This document shows, piece by piece, positions 1 to 10,800 of a stretch of 64,000 nt of DNA. Position 1 is the stretch's first letter. Each line of letters begins with the position of its first letter. The translations under genes were made by a program, and so were the position numbers. The notes below the pieces were generated by a model. It saw only the letters and a list, made by a program, of their open reading frames with translations. It ran no database searches and had not been told where the DNA came from. This stretch comes from Blastomyces gilchristii SLH14081 (lineage: Eukaryota; Ascomycota; Eurotiomycetes; Onygenales; Ajellomycetaceae): NCBI RefSeq assembly GCF_000003855.2, contig NW_003101667.1:1307860-1371859 (forward strand), read 5' to 3'.

Positions 1-135
1 CTCCTGTTCCGCCTGTCTGTCGCCTACTGCACTTGAAGTTGCCAAGATATCTCGCGCGCTGGCTAGAAACCCCTCAGATACGTGGACTGCCTTGTCGAAC
101 AGCCAACGACAGTTTTTCTCTACTAGCACCAAAAT
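1..135 (-). CDS. Possible 3' part of a gene running off the left edge
   Basis: On the minus strand a reading frame stays open from 135 to the window edge. It is preceded by a good intron-3'-end-like sequence, a pyrimidine run followed by TTTGCTAG. The translated piece is helical in character (it reads ...WLFDKAVHVSEGFLASARDIL...), but I do not recognise a family and see no start or stop. It could be an internal exon or a chance open frame. The stretch is too short to decide, so confidence is low. Confidence 0.2.
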   Translation of the reverse strand, partial: MLVLVEKNCRWLFDKAVHVSEGFLASARDILATSSAVGDRQAEQE

Positions 136-632
136 CTAGCAAAGAGAGAACAAGGGGGAATAAATGATAGCATGTCAACTTCTCACACAAAACCTGCAGC
201 ACCCAGCCAGTGGCAGGGATAACCCCACACTATCAAGTTACACAACCATTGGGCTTCCTATGGGCCCCAATCGAGGATGTCTATCGAGCAGTGAGGAGAA
301 GCTCCAAATAGCAGAACTGAGAAGCTCCGTGGAGTTAACTATATTCGGCCTTGGGAGCACAAAGGCCGTCCTGGCGTCTGTCTTCATTGTTCTCGTTTCA
401 TTGTGCATGTTTTGAAGTCTCAATGCAGAATGCGGAGACGAAGGAATGGCTCAACCTCATCGCGCAAGCCCTTGATATAAACTCCCCAGGAGCCTCGCCT
501 CTTGCTGGTGAAGAATGGCAAGGGTCACTCGACAATCGCTCTGTCCGAAGCCGTTATATGCCCTGCGCCCTCAGTTCTGTTTCATGCTTCTACCTGCCCC
601 TCTGGATCATCAAATGATTGACATATTGCGGG
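136..632. other. Upstream region of the SGNH esterase gene
   Basis: No convincing gene is seen here. Short open frames exist on both strands but have no family likeness. The segment presumably holds the promoter and 5' leader of the esterase gene that starts at 633. An upstream ATG at 614 opens a nine-codon frame that overlaps the esterase start. Confidence 0.4.
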
Positions 633-858
633 ATGCTATCTGAACTCGGGCTAGCTTTTGCGCTGGGTGCGCAGACTGCTTTGGGTATTGGAAATTCTGC
701 TTGGAAGCTGAAGGGAATGCAGTATTTAGTCACGTTTGGTAATAGTTATACTGATGAGTCGAGGCTCCTGTACTTTATTGAACATCAGGATGCTCCTCCT
801 GTTGGGTGGAGAGCGCCAGAGGTAAATTATTTTTATATTTCCTTCTGTTCTGTTCTTT

Positions 859-899
<41 letters not shown>

Positions 900-971
900 C
901 TTTTTTTAAATTCGCCTGACGTTCTGGGGTAAAACTTGGTGAAGCGTAGGCTCGGCTCTTTTATCAACCTG

Positions 972-1003
<32 letters not shown>

Positions 1004-2118
1004 TGAAACCTTGCCTGAGCCAAACCGGCGAAATGGCGGCTCTCTTTGATAAGCATCGTTTCCTTTTTTACCTACTTCATGTAACAACCAATGGCTTATC
1101 AGACACTGCTATTGTTACTATAGAATAACGTTACCTCGACTGGTGGCCGTATATGGGCCCGTTATGTGAGCGACTATACAGGTGCGGCGCTTTACAACTA
1201 CGCCGTCAGCGGCGCAACTTGCTCCAACGACATCACGCCGCGATACTTTAGCCCCATCAACGACATCTTCCCATCTGTTGACCAATACGAGATCCCTGCC
1301 TTCATTGAAGATGCGTACCATCAAGATCCAGAGACAGGGGAACCATTCCTATCTCTTCCTCGGAGGGAGACTGTCTACTCCATCTGGATTGGTACAAATG
1401 ACCTAGGCAACGGGGCGTTCATAGACGATTCGCAGGTTGCTGGAAAAACACTTCTAGATTATGTCGAGTGCGTCCTCCGTGCAATTGAGGGTCTTTATGA
1501 CCATGGTGCGCGGTATTTTGTGCTCATGAATGTGGCGCCATTGGACTTGTTGCCTCTATATGCGTTGCCTGAGATGGGTGGGGTGCAGGGAGGGCCGTTT
1601 TGGCCGGATAAGCCAGATAACATCACCCAGGTTTCGTGCCGGATGAGGGAAACTGTTGTGGCTGTGAATGAGATTATAGAGTTGAAGATAGAGGGTTCGA
1701 TGCGCCATCGGTATAAGGGGGCAAGTATTGCTCTATTTGATACGTATTCTTTGGTACGCCGCCTTTGTTCTTCCCAGGCCAAAGACTCATTGTACACCTT
1801 TGCAAACCGCGCGTGACATATATAATAGCCCTATAACCATTAATTACTTCTCACTTGCAAAGCTAATTCTTCAACTACTAGCTTACGAGTATGTACTACC
1901 ATCCAAGCCAATACTTCACTGGCACTGAACCGCCCAGCGTAGAGGGCTGGGTGAAGCATTGTGATGCCCAAGGACAGAACTGCGAGGAACAACCCAGTCC
2001 AGACTCTTTTATGTGGTATGACGAGCTACATCCATCAGAGCAAACGGGTAGGATCATCGCACAACACTTTGTTCAGGTTGTTGAAGGGGTGAGCGCGTAT
2101 ACGAAATATTTTGACTGA
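633..2118 (+). CDS. Secreted SGNH/GDSL-type carbohydrate esterase (CE16-like)
   Basis: Three exons: 633-821, 1124-1753 and 1882-2118, giving about 351 residues. Both introns are phase 0 and keep the frame. The N-terminus (MLSELGLAFALGAQTALG) looks like a signal peptide, so the enzyme is probably secreted. SGNH hallmarks are in order: block I FGNSYTDE with the nucleophile Ser near residue 39, GTNDLG (block III Asn) and the C-terminal WYDELHP with the Asp/His pair. The spacing fits fungal CE16 acetylesterases, which remove acetyl groups from hemicellulose-derived sugars; the substrate is inferred from family likeness. The first ATG at 633 is chosen because it puts the signal peptide right at the N-terminus. 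Intron 1 (822-1123) contains two long T runs. The next gene lies 455 bp downstream on the same strand. Confidence 0.85.
861..1002. repeat. Two long poly-T tracts inside the esterase intron
   Basis: Uninterrupted T runs occupy 861-899 (39 bases) and 973-1002 (30 bases). Both lie in intron 1 of the esterase gene on its coding strand. Length may vary between isolates or reflect assembly uncertainty. Confidence 0.9.
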
Positions 2119-2572
2119 GACATGAGTGAGAGTAAAATGGCACCACCATATTTAGGAATTAATGACCCTCACAAGCATTTTTCTGGAATTGGATTATTTA
2201 AAAATTTAATGGGAAAACAGGGCATCACCTCGCAGCGCACAGGTTTAGCTGGCAGAGAGTAGCTGACCCAGATGCGATTTATATAATTCAAATAGCAAAT
2301 TTACGGAGACATTGGGTTTTACAAAGTCATTATCTTAGATTTATATCGTCGGTCTTTTTCCATGATTGGTGAGTCAATATTAAATAGACATACCATACTG
2401 TATAATTTCGGGCCCTAACCAACAGCCGGGCCGAGTTTCGTTTCTTATCAATCTCCGATGATGGTTTTTGTCCCCAAATCTTCCACTTCACTTTTCCCCT
2501 CCCCTTCCTTTGCGCGTTTACACTCTTTATCCTCAATTGCTCTTTGCTATTGTACCCCATATTTAAGAAACC
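2119..2572. other. Intergenic region, esterase to dihydroorotase
   Basis: This 454-bp stretch holds the 3' end of the esterase transcript and the promoter of the dihydroorotase gene. A longer antisense open frame around 2330-2767 runs across the first dihydroorotase exon and intron and is judged a shadow. No repeat or RNA gene is seen. Confidence 0.4.
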
Positions 2573-3850
2573 ATGCCACTCTCCAGGATCGATAGGATTA
2601 AACTTCCCGCCTCCGCGGATTTTCACGGTACGTGCCGCAGAAGACAAAAGATATATCTGCCCCTCCATTACCCCACCATCGAGAAGAAACATAGATCGGC
2701 TTTCAATCATCCTATAGAAGCTTGGATAAGGACAGTGAGCTAATTGAAATACAAACAAACAGTTCATCTGCGAGATGGCGATATGATGGAGCTTGTCGTC
2801 CCCACCATTAGGCAGGGAGGGGTCAACACAGTCTATGTCATGGTAAGGTATCTGCCAGCCCGATCCCCTACGTCAAACTGAGCCCTGCAGCACAGCATAC
2901 TAAACTTCTTTTCAAAGCCCAATCTCGTCCCCCCAGTGACCACCGTCGCGCAAGCACTCTCCTACAAAGAACGTCTCCAAGCTCTCGAGCCCCGCGTCAC
3001 CTACCTAATGTCCCTCTACCTCCACCCCTCAATCACCCCCGAAACCATAATCGAAGCTAAGAGGAACGGAGTAATCGGCGTGAAATCCTACCCAGCAGGT
3101 GTAACCACAAATTCCGACGCAGGCGTCATCGACTACGAAGCCTTCTTCCCTGTCTTCGCCGAGATGGAGCACCAGAACCTAATCCTGAACTTACACGGCG
3201 AATGCCCCTCGCACGGGGACATCACAGTCATGTCCGCCGAAGAGCGCTTCCTGCCTACATTATTAGACCTACATGCACGTTTCCCACGCCTCCGCATTGT
3301 GGTAGAGCACCTAAGCACGGCTGCGGCGGTCGAGACGGTAAAGAAATGCGGGCCCTCCGTCGTGGGTACCATTACGGCGCATCATTTGTCCCTTATCGTG
3401 GACAATGCGCTGGGTGACCCGTTCTGCTTCTGCAAACCCGTAGCAAAGCTGGTAGAGGATCGTGATGCACTGTTAAGGGCGGCCACATCGGGGAGCAAGA
3501 AGTTCTTTTTCGGATCGGATAGTGCACCGCATCCGACGGGGTCCAAGAGGGGTGGTGATAAGATTGCTGCGGGCGTGTTTACACAGCCGTATGCGACGCA
3601 GTATGTGCTTGATGCGTTTGAGAAAGGGTGTGAGAGTGGAGTGTTGAAGGCGGAGGACATCACGAAGGAGGTGTTGGAGGGATTTATGGGGAAGTTTGGA
3701 AGGGAGTTCTATGAAGTTCCACAGGAGCAGAAGGAGTTTATTACACTGTCCAAAGCGAAGGGCAAGATTCTGGATGTGTTGAAGTCGGAGAAGACGGATG
3801 TGGTACCTTTCAGAAAAGGTGAAGTAACCTGGGGTTTGACTTGGGGGTGA
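2573..3850 (+). CDS. URA4: Dihydroorotase
   Basis: Three exons: 2573-2627, 2763-2842 and 2918-3850, about 355 residues, close to yeast Ura4 (364). It interconverts carbamoyl aspartate and dihydroorotate, the third step of de novo pyrimidine synthesis, in the cytosol. Intron 1 splits the zinc-binding motif: exon 1 ends ...ADFH and exon 2 resumes VHLRDGD, restoring the His-x-His pair at residues 18-20. Further amidohydrolase ligands are visible: Lys near residue 101 in GVKSYP (the carboxylated Lys), His in LHGECP, His in EHLST and Asp in GSDSAPHP. All expected metal and catalytic residues are present, so the gene looks functional. Start at 2573 gives MPLSRIDRIKLPASADFH, matching the family N-terminus. 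Intron 2 has a good branch site (CATACTAAAC near its 3' end). Confidence 0.96.
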
Positions 3851-4418
3851 GTTGGAGGGGCCCCGAATAGGGCTCGAATAAAGCTGAAATCAATATAGAA
3901 TTGGTCTTTATTGGAGCCTAGGGTATAAAACTACCCGCGTCTATTGGAATCGTGATTATGCGGATTTTCAGTGTTGGACCCCGCTGGTCGTTAGTAATTC
4001 GCTGGGCGAAATGAAAGTCGGAGGTGCAGCAGTCATATAAAGAGTCATAGAATCGGGATATTTCTATTTCTCTTCATAATATTCCAATGTCAATGGAAAC
4101 TATACAAGTTCTACTTATTTCATTTTCTTTAACTGATAAACTCTGTATATCTCAGATGTTTTCGTTTATTCCTCGCCGCAAGCAACTTACAACCGTACCG
4201 TCGGAAAAGGTAAAGGGAGAGAAAAAAGGTCTTATGAGGAAGAGGGGAAAATAGATTTTATTGAAATAACTAACATCATATGGTATATTGGTATTCGCTA
4301 AAAAAACAACACTCCCACAAACAAAGAGAGGAGTGAAATAAAAAAGGGCAAAACAAAAGCTCTCCAACACCAAGCAAGATACGTCCAACATTTCTAATCC
4401 ACCGAGAATAAAATCATT
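3851..4418. other. Convergent intergenic region
   Basis: This 568-bp stretch lies between the dihydroorotase stop and the stop of the minus-strand gene at 4419. It is AT-rich, with several AATAAA-like and T/A-rich stretches expected for the 3' ends of two converging transcripts. Nothing else is seen. Confidence 0.4.
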
Positions 4419-7400
4419 CTATTCAAAGGGCCGTGGCGACAATGGACGTGAAAATGAGGTGATGGTTTTATATCTATCCCCTGAGCCCTCCCCACCGCAA
4501 GCTAGTTTTCTATTTTGATAGTTAGGCGTCTGCGCCTCCCGCACGCTCCGCGATCTAGCCACATTGACTCCACGCTCGACGCTATGATCGCTAATGTGCG
4601 ATCGACGACCATCCATACTCAGGCGTTGGGCGCTTGTAGTCGTTCTCGTCGTGCCAGTCGTAGCCGTACTCGCGTATGAGTGACGAAAGGTATCCTTGTT
4701 ATTGGTTTCGCAACCTGGGCTAGCGATGCTAATAGGTGGTGTCGCAGTGACGCTACGTATGAGGTCCGCGTCAAAGGTGACCCCAACATCTAGAGCGGCG
4801 ATGAGGGCTGCCTGGAGCATTTTGTTCTGACGTTCGAGGAAGGCGATGCGGGCTTCGCATTGGGGATGTGTGGAGGTGTCTTGTGAGCGGGGGCGTATCG
4901 AGGATGATTGTGGGGACGAGGTGGTGTGAGTGTGGTTGCCATTACTGGCGCTGGTTCTGTTGCTGTGGGTATTTTTATTGCTGGAATGTGACGGGCTAGG
5001 AGTATATGGACCGGAGTTGTCCGGGGGGAAGCATTCGCGGAGGGGAGATTGCGATGCTGGGGCATTATTTAGTCGGGGTTCAGACCGGTTTTCTTTGTAG
5101 AAGAAGGTGTTTTTGCGGTTTTTGTTTGTTGGGCTTGGGTTGGCTCGCAGGTGTGAGGAGACGCAATTTCCGCAATCCGTTGAAATGGCAGTATGGGCTT
5201 CGTCAGACATTGGTGGAGGTAGTGGAGTACGGGGGCGAGATCCGCTGGATATCGCATTCTTTTCTGGCAGACCGTCAGCTCGGGAACTGGGCGTGTGGTG
5301 TGCGACATTAGCCGCATGGTGCTGTTGAGGGATATTGCTTCCTGAACGAGCACTTCTACTCGACCAGCTCTTATTGCTATTGCTTCTGTGAGTGCTTCCG
5401 CTTGAACTTGCAGACAGACTTGCGTCAACTTTGTGGGCAAGAGCAGCATCCAACGATATGGTCGACGGTGACTGGCGGGCTAGTTGATTTAGATTGAATG
5501 CTATCTTATTAGACGGAGATCGTAGTGAGGGCACAGGCGGGTCTTTAGGCAAGGGAATGCTTGGGGGAGAGCCTGGAGCATCGTTTCTCCGGACTTTTGG
5601 AGGAGTAATCGAGATACCCGTAGCTTGATGCCCTGCTTTCTTGGACTCCGATTGTAGCTCCCAACCACGCCGAACCTCCTCGGGTGTGCTGTCTTCTGAA
5701 GGAAGAGGTGGTTGGGTATCCTTTTTCAGTCCTCCACGGGCAAGACACATATCTCGCATTCGCAATACAAAGACTCGTTCTGCTCGACTCATTTTGTCTA
5801 GTGGCTTTGTTGCGTCCATCTTCGAGGGGTCAGATATTCCCAAGCAACGTAGCCTTTTCGACTCCAGAGGCCCCCTTGGACTTGAGCGTCTTCCAGAGTT
5901 CCGTTCTATGCATTGTTGGTCCCCAGACGCTGTGAAAACGAAGTGATCTTGCAGATTTGTTGTCTTGGTTGCTACCGACGTGTGTTGAGAGGTATCTGTA
6001 GTTTGTGGGGGTGGAAGAGGCACGGCAGCCTGGGTAGTTGTCATATCTAGTGATGTCTCTCGGTGCAGGCGAGACGCAACTAACGGTGAGCCTTTCGAGC
6101 TGGATCTTTGATGCCCAGTACTGTTTGCTATCCTGGCGCGGTTTGGCATCGAGGTTGACACAGCATGCAACGGCTGCATTTGTCCAGTCAGTGACGACGT
6201 CGAAGCTGCAGATTGTGAGGCATCCGTGAAGCGGGCGGGGCGAGGGAAAAGGGAAATCAACGATTGGGTATCGATGGAGTTGCGAGGGCGCTGTGGGTAA
6301 GCACGAGTCTTGGAGTAAGAGCTCCGGCGGCGATGATGTGTGAACGTAGCGAAGATAGATGGGTTTTGGCAAGCTCCCTTGCTAGAACTCCTAGGTGGTA
6401 GACACTCGAGATCGATGTGAGACGAGTCAGAGGGCAGATAAGGCAGCGATTCCTTTGGCTCCGAATCTGTCTCTTTGCCCGATGCTGTCAGCGCTGGTGT
6501 TAATCCAGGCGGAACACTTGGAAGCAGTGGAGCTGAGCTGGTGTTCTTCGACGCGGGATGGCAATCGTTGGGCTGAAGCAGTGCAAAACGGGGTCTGACG
6601 ATGCTTGATGAACCCGACACAGTAGTGGTTTTCTCCGTACAGGCATGTTGTTTCAATGGATGCCGCTTCTCGCAATGCGCGTCATTGAGTTTATGACAGT
6701 GCTCGCTATTATAATCTCGGACGCTCGTGATGCCGCCAGTTGGCGTGGTGAGAACATCGCAAACACCGTTAGCTGCGGAGCCATTCAGCGCTAGAGAGCT
6801 CGGTTCCTGGCCTAGGCGATTTGGATCTCTTGCAAGCGGGGCAGCAGTGGAATCTTCAGGCCGTTCAGCGCCGTTCTTGGGGTCTGTTTGATTGAAATTC
6901 TCGTGGGCTGTCTCTGGATGCCAGAAAGCGTCTCCTGGCGTCCGCGGCTCCTGTGAACGCGGGCTCACAACGGAGCTCTGCCTGTCGTCGCAGTTGTTGT
7001 CGTTGTCGATATAATTACTATTACTATTATTGCTGTTGTTCTTATTGTCCTTTTTCTCAACTGGCAGAGAAGGCAGCTCGCCCACTCCTGGGTATAAAAA
7101 GTCGCGGTTTTCGTACTCGACCAGCTTGGAGTTCTTCCTGTTCCGCGTTCCAGACACCATCATCCACTTGCGCCGATGTGGGCTGCCAGCTTGTTCGTCG
7201 TCACGGACTGCTGTATCATTGGCCTGTGATTTGGCATTGCCACTCCATGGCCTTTTCTTCTTCTTCGTCGTCGTCTGAGACATTGAACTCCATATCCTCG
7301 ATCTAGGCTTTTCCGCCTGGCGATGCTGATCGTCTCTTTCAGCTGCTTCGCTTTTGCGCCGAACCTTGGGCTTGTTGTTTTCTTGCAAGCGTAGTCGCTT

Positions 7401-7820
7401 GCGGCCCGAGGCCACTATGTTCACGACGATCTGGAACGGAGCTGAACGGTGCATTGGTTCATGCTGGCCGTCAAGGAACTTCAATAAATCGAGGGTATTC
7501 CCGCAATTGGCCTGCGTGCTTGCTGCCGTCAATGGTCGTTGGCCGTATATGCTCAGTTCTTCAGGGCTAGTATTCATATCAGCACCGTGGATGAGCCCCC
7601 TCCGGCTGACAGGCCGTTTATCAACGAGAGTCGCTGATACTCTCTTCTCCACCGCCATTATCTCGTCTCTTGACCGCCCCATCGGTATGGTAACGCTGGG
7701 TTCACTTCGTCTTGCGAAGCTGCCGTCTGGACGCTGCATCTTATGCGAGCTGCCAGCCAGACGAACATCTATAGGGACGATTGCTGCAGAATTGAGGTTG
7801 TGTGGATTTATGCTTGTCAT
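4419..7820 (-). CDS. Large, mostly disordered conserved fungal protein, function unknown
   Basis: A single open frame of 1133 codons begins MTSINPHNLNSAAIVP. The length and consistent codon use support a real gene. The protein is dominated by Ser, Pro, Asn and Thr with charged basic patches and looks largely disordered. More ordered islands are APFQIVVNIVASGRKRLRL near residue 130, then KMSRAERVFVLRMRDMCLARGG near residue 680, and a predicted short coiled coil CEARIAFLERQNKMLQAALIAAL near residue 985, seen as separate blocks. Lys/Arg clusters (KKKKRP, RKRLRLQ) could be nuclear signals. I do not recognise a named family. A scaffold or nuclear regulator would be a guess. It is followed upstream by the largest gene-poor stretch of the window. 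Confidence 0.75.
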   Translation of the reverse strand: MTSINPHNLNSAAIVPIDVRLAGSSHKMQRPDGSFARRSEPSVTIPMGRSRDEIMAVEKRVSATLVDKRPVSRRGLIHGADMNTSPEELSIYGQRPLTAASTQANCGNTLDLLKFLDGQHEPMHRSAPFQIVVNIVASGRKRLRLQENNKPKVRRKSEAAERDDQHRQAEKPRSRIWSSMSQTTTKKKKRPWSGNAKSQANDTAVRDDEQAGSPHRRKWMMVSGTRNRKNSKLVEYENRDFLYPGVGELPSLPVEKKDNKNNSNNSNSNYIDNDNNCDDRQSSVVSPRSQEPRTPGDAFWHPETAHENFNQTDPKNGAERPEDSTAAPLARDPNRLGQEPSSLALNGSAANGVCDVLTTPTGGITSVRDYNSEHCHKLNDAHCEKRHPLKQHACTEKTTTVSGSSSIVRPRFALLQPNDCHPASKNTSSAPLLPSVPPGLTPALTASGKETDSEPKESLPYLPSDSSHIDLECLPPRSSSKGACQNPSIFATFTHHRRRSSYSKTRAYPQRPRNSIDTQSLISLFPRPARFTDASQSAASTSSLTGQMQPLHAVSTSMPNRARIANSTGHQRSSSKGSPLVASRLHRETSLDMTTTQAAVPLPPPQTTDTSQHTSVATKTTNLQDHFVFTASGDQQCIERNSGRRSSPRGPLESKRLRCLGISDPSKMDATKPLDKMSRAERVFVLRMRDMCLARGGLKKDTQPPLPSEDSTPEEVRRGWELQSESKKAGHQATGISITPPKVRRNDAPGSPPSIPLPKDPPVPSLRSPSNKIAFNLNQLARQSPSTISLDAALAHKVDASLSASSSGSTHRSNSNKSWSSRSARSGSNIPQQHHAANVAHHTPSSRADGLPEKNAISSGSRPRTPLPPPMSDEAHTAISTDCGNCVSSHLRANPSPTNKNRKNTFFYKENRSEPRLNNAPASQSPLRECFPPDNSGPYTPSPSHSSNKNTHSNRTSASNGNHTHTTSSPQSSSIRPRSQDTSTHPQCEARIAFLERQNKMLQAALIAALDVGVTFDADLIRSVTATPPISIASPGCETNNKDTFRHSYASTATTGTTRTTTSAQRLSMDGRRSHISDHSVERGVNVARSRSVREAQTPNYQNRKLACGGEGSGDRYKTITSFSRPLSPRPFE

Positions 7821-10800
7821 ACAAAATCAGTGAAATGATCTCTCTATTTACCAAGACGGTCAGTTTCTTCCATGCTTTCTCTGTATATTGTACAGTCCCA
7901 CAACAGGAAATAGGACGTAAAACTGTCTGTACTATGCATATATACGTCATACGTTGTGGGATGAATTCTGCACGAACGGAATCCCGCATTGAACAACAAC
8001 AACCACAACCCTTCGTTGACACATGGACCCGAAATAGATTAAAAGGAATACCACAAGCAGCAGAGCTGCGAAGCGTCAGGGGATAGGCGGGAATGGCAAG
8101 TAGAGAGAAAAGAAAAACTTCGTACTTCTAACAAACAGTGTGTGCTATTGATATACCGGATGCTCAAACCACAAAGAGGCGACTTGCGTCAGGGGGGAAT
8201 AAACCCGTTATCTACCCCAGATCTCTATATTCGATTGAAATGCATTAGGAGAGATAAACACTCCACGCATCAAGAGCACGCCTGGTGCTGTGGAAAGGAA
8301 GGGAAGGGCAAGCAAAAAAAAATAAAGTAACCGAAAGCCCCTCTCAGACATCCGATGAGGCGGAATAGTAATGCAGTATTATATACGGACAACCGGAGCT
8401 CATTGATCTTGCGGGGGGATATCTGGAGAAATTATATGCGTTGAACAAAGCCGTGATCGCTTCCAGAATGGTTTCCTCCTCCTCCACACCTTATAGCAAG
8501 CCCAATTCCAAAGTAGGGACTGGCATTGGCAAAGAGGCGACCAGGGAAAAAAAAAAAAAAGAAGAAGAAAAAGAAGAAAAAAAGAAAATCTAGCAACTTT
8601 GATAAAGGCCAAACGTGGGACAAATATCGCTCTGAAATCCGGAATCTACAGGTCAAAATTCAGTCCAAAATCCTTGACAATCCGCGTCCGATCTCTATTT
8701 GATGATCTTCCGCTCGCATCCATAAGCCATCCCCAATCCCCGCATTAATATTAGAGCCGCTTTGTTACGCAGATATTCTACGAACGGTTGCAACACCAGC
8801 CGCCAACTCAGCGTAGAGATTAAGCAGCGGCGTCCAATTCGAGATCCCAGGAAGCTGGGTTCCAGGCTAAGCGAAAAGGGAGCTTGAGCTATTATAAGGG
8901 ACGATCAATTCTTGAACCTTGCAACAAAACGACCAAAGCGCATCCAACTTGCATCTAGAGTCACCAAGAAAGCCAATACCAGGCTCGAGCGACACAGGAA
9001 GCTTGTCGTGTGGCTTAGTGTCGTTCACCAACTTTGCTACAAACTCATAACTACCCTTTGAAAGCAAGAGCTTTTATCAAGGCGCAACACCGAATAGAAC
9101 CGGGAAAGATAAAAATAAACTTGAGCTATCGGGATCACCTGGATTTGGAGAATGTCCTTTAAATATTCAAATCAAGGATGATGAGAGTAAGTTACATCAA
9201 GGAAAAAATTCGCCTCTCACATTCTTAACATGATATTTTCCCCACACTTATCAGCAACTCTGAATGGGATTTTCAAGTGCAGTAAAATGCGCACTGATCC
9301 TGGCAAGGGAACCAGCAGCGTTAGAGGTGCATCTAGATATGGACCAATTGAAGAAGGAAGAAATTAATTGATTAACCTACAGCTCATTTCATTGAAATGT
9401 ACGATGCAGATGCGCCTTTTGCCCTCCTTGTTGGTCTTGGTGGACCCTTCTGTATGAGCGTGCAGCTCGGGGTTGTGACTCCAGCGCGCGGGTTTCAAAA
9501 TCGAGCAGAGAAACGCCGTTTTGCGGTGTGCAACCATTTTTGACGGCGATTGTATGGCTAACTAGAGGACTGTTCTCTCTTCTCGTCGATTGGGGACATT
9601 GATGTTTCGTAACTTAACAGCAGGCTAAAATCAGTGCAGCCGGGCTCAGTCAGTGGCTGCAGACGAGATGAACGAACATCGCCCACGAACGGCTTTTTTT
9701 ATATTAATTTTGATTTTCAAGGAACCCTAGTGTTAAATAATTATTAAATATAATTACGGTGAACACTGTCGAACGTCGATCAGCGCGGCAAGAGAGCGAT
9801 GTAACAACCGCCAACCATTCCATCTATCAACGGCCATCCCATCCCCGATACATGGCCTCTTGAACCAGAAACCTTCCCTTAACTACCAAACAAGGATATA
9901 AATACCCGAAATTTCAATGTTTCCAAGCAGACATCAACAGAAAGTATGCCCCTTAAAAAAATAAAAAAATAAATTACCATATCCAGATCAACCCCCCGGC
10001 ATATGGGAATTGGCAATTGTCGTCATATTTCCAGGAGATGGCCCACAAAGCATCTTTCATCCTGCACGTCTTTGTTGCCGGCAACCACTCTCGTGCAAAC
10101 GGAACTCGCATTATTTAATTTTGATAGGCCGCCTCGAGGAAGTTAGTGCACAATGAAATTTCGGTTGTTGCGCCGGACCGTCCCCAGACCCCGAGCTTGA
10201 GCCCCCGATCGAAAGTATAGATGCGTCAATCGTGCAGTATATTCATTCATTTATTATTCACCGTGGAAAGCGGTTCTCGAAGTTAAGCGAGTACGCCGAT
10301 TGCTTTAGGGGGTGGAATTGAAGGTCTCCTCAACCAGCCAATATCAAATAACTAGTTAATGTTCAAACAAAAGATTTTCCTGAACGCCCGGCTGATGCGG
10401 GCAGCGAGGTTCTAATCACCCACTCAATCAGTTTATTCACCAGTTGATATGTCGCTGCTCAGGATATGCGCACCTTGCTGCCGATTAACTTAACCAATCA
10501 AATAATGATTATCTATGCTGAGTAGTTAATTAATTGGCTGATAAGACTTCGTTTTTTATTCACAGAATCGAAGTAGGGAGGGATCCATCTACGCAAAGTT
10601 CAATCTGTTGCATTGTCATATATATTGAAACAAGCGAGATATCAACAAGACCAAACTTCAATTCTGATTTTTTGTTTATTTACTTTGCATCTACAGAGTA
10701 CATTCTACCTCCTTTGCTGATGATAATGCGGGTTGACCAACTCTACAGGTCACCGCTCTCTCTCAAGCATATGATATGGGCATAGTTTCATGGTCATGGC

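Noticed and set aside
2330..2767. Minus-strand open frame of 145 codons
   Set aside because: It runs antisense over the first exon and intron of dihydroorotase and has no family likeness.
10260..10320. Short stretch with GAAGTTAAGCGAG reminiscent of 5S rRNA
   Set aside because: Only a short phrase matches; the rest of the 5S structure and control region is absent.
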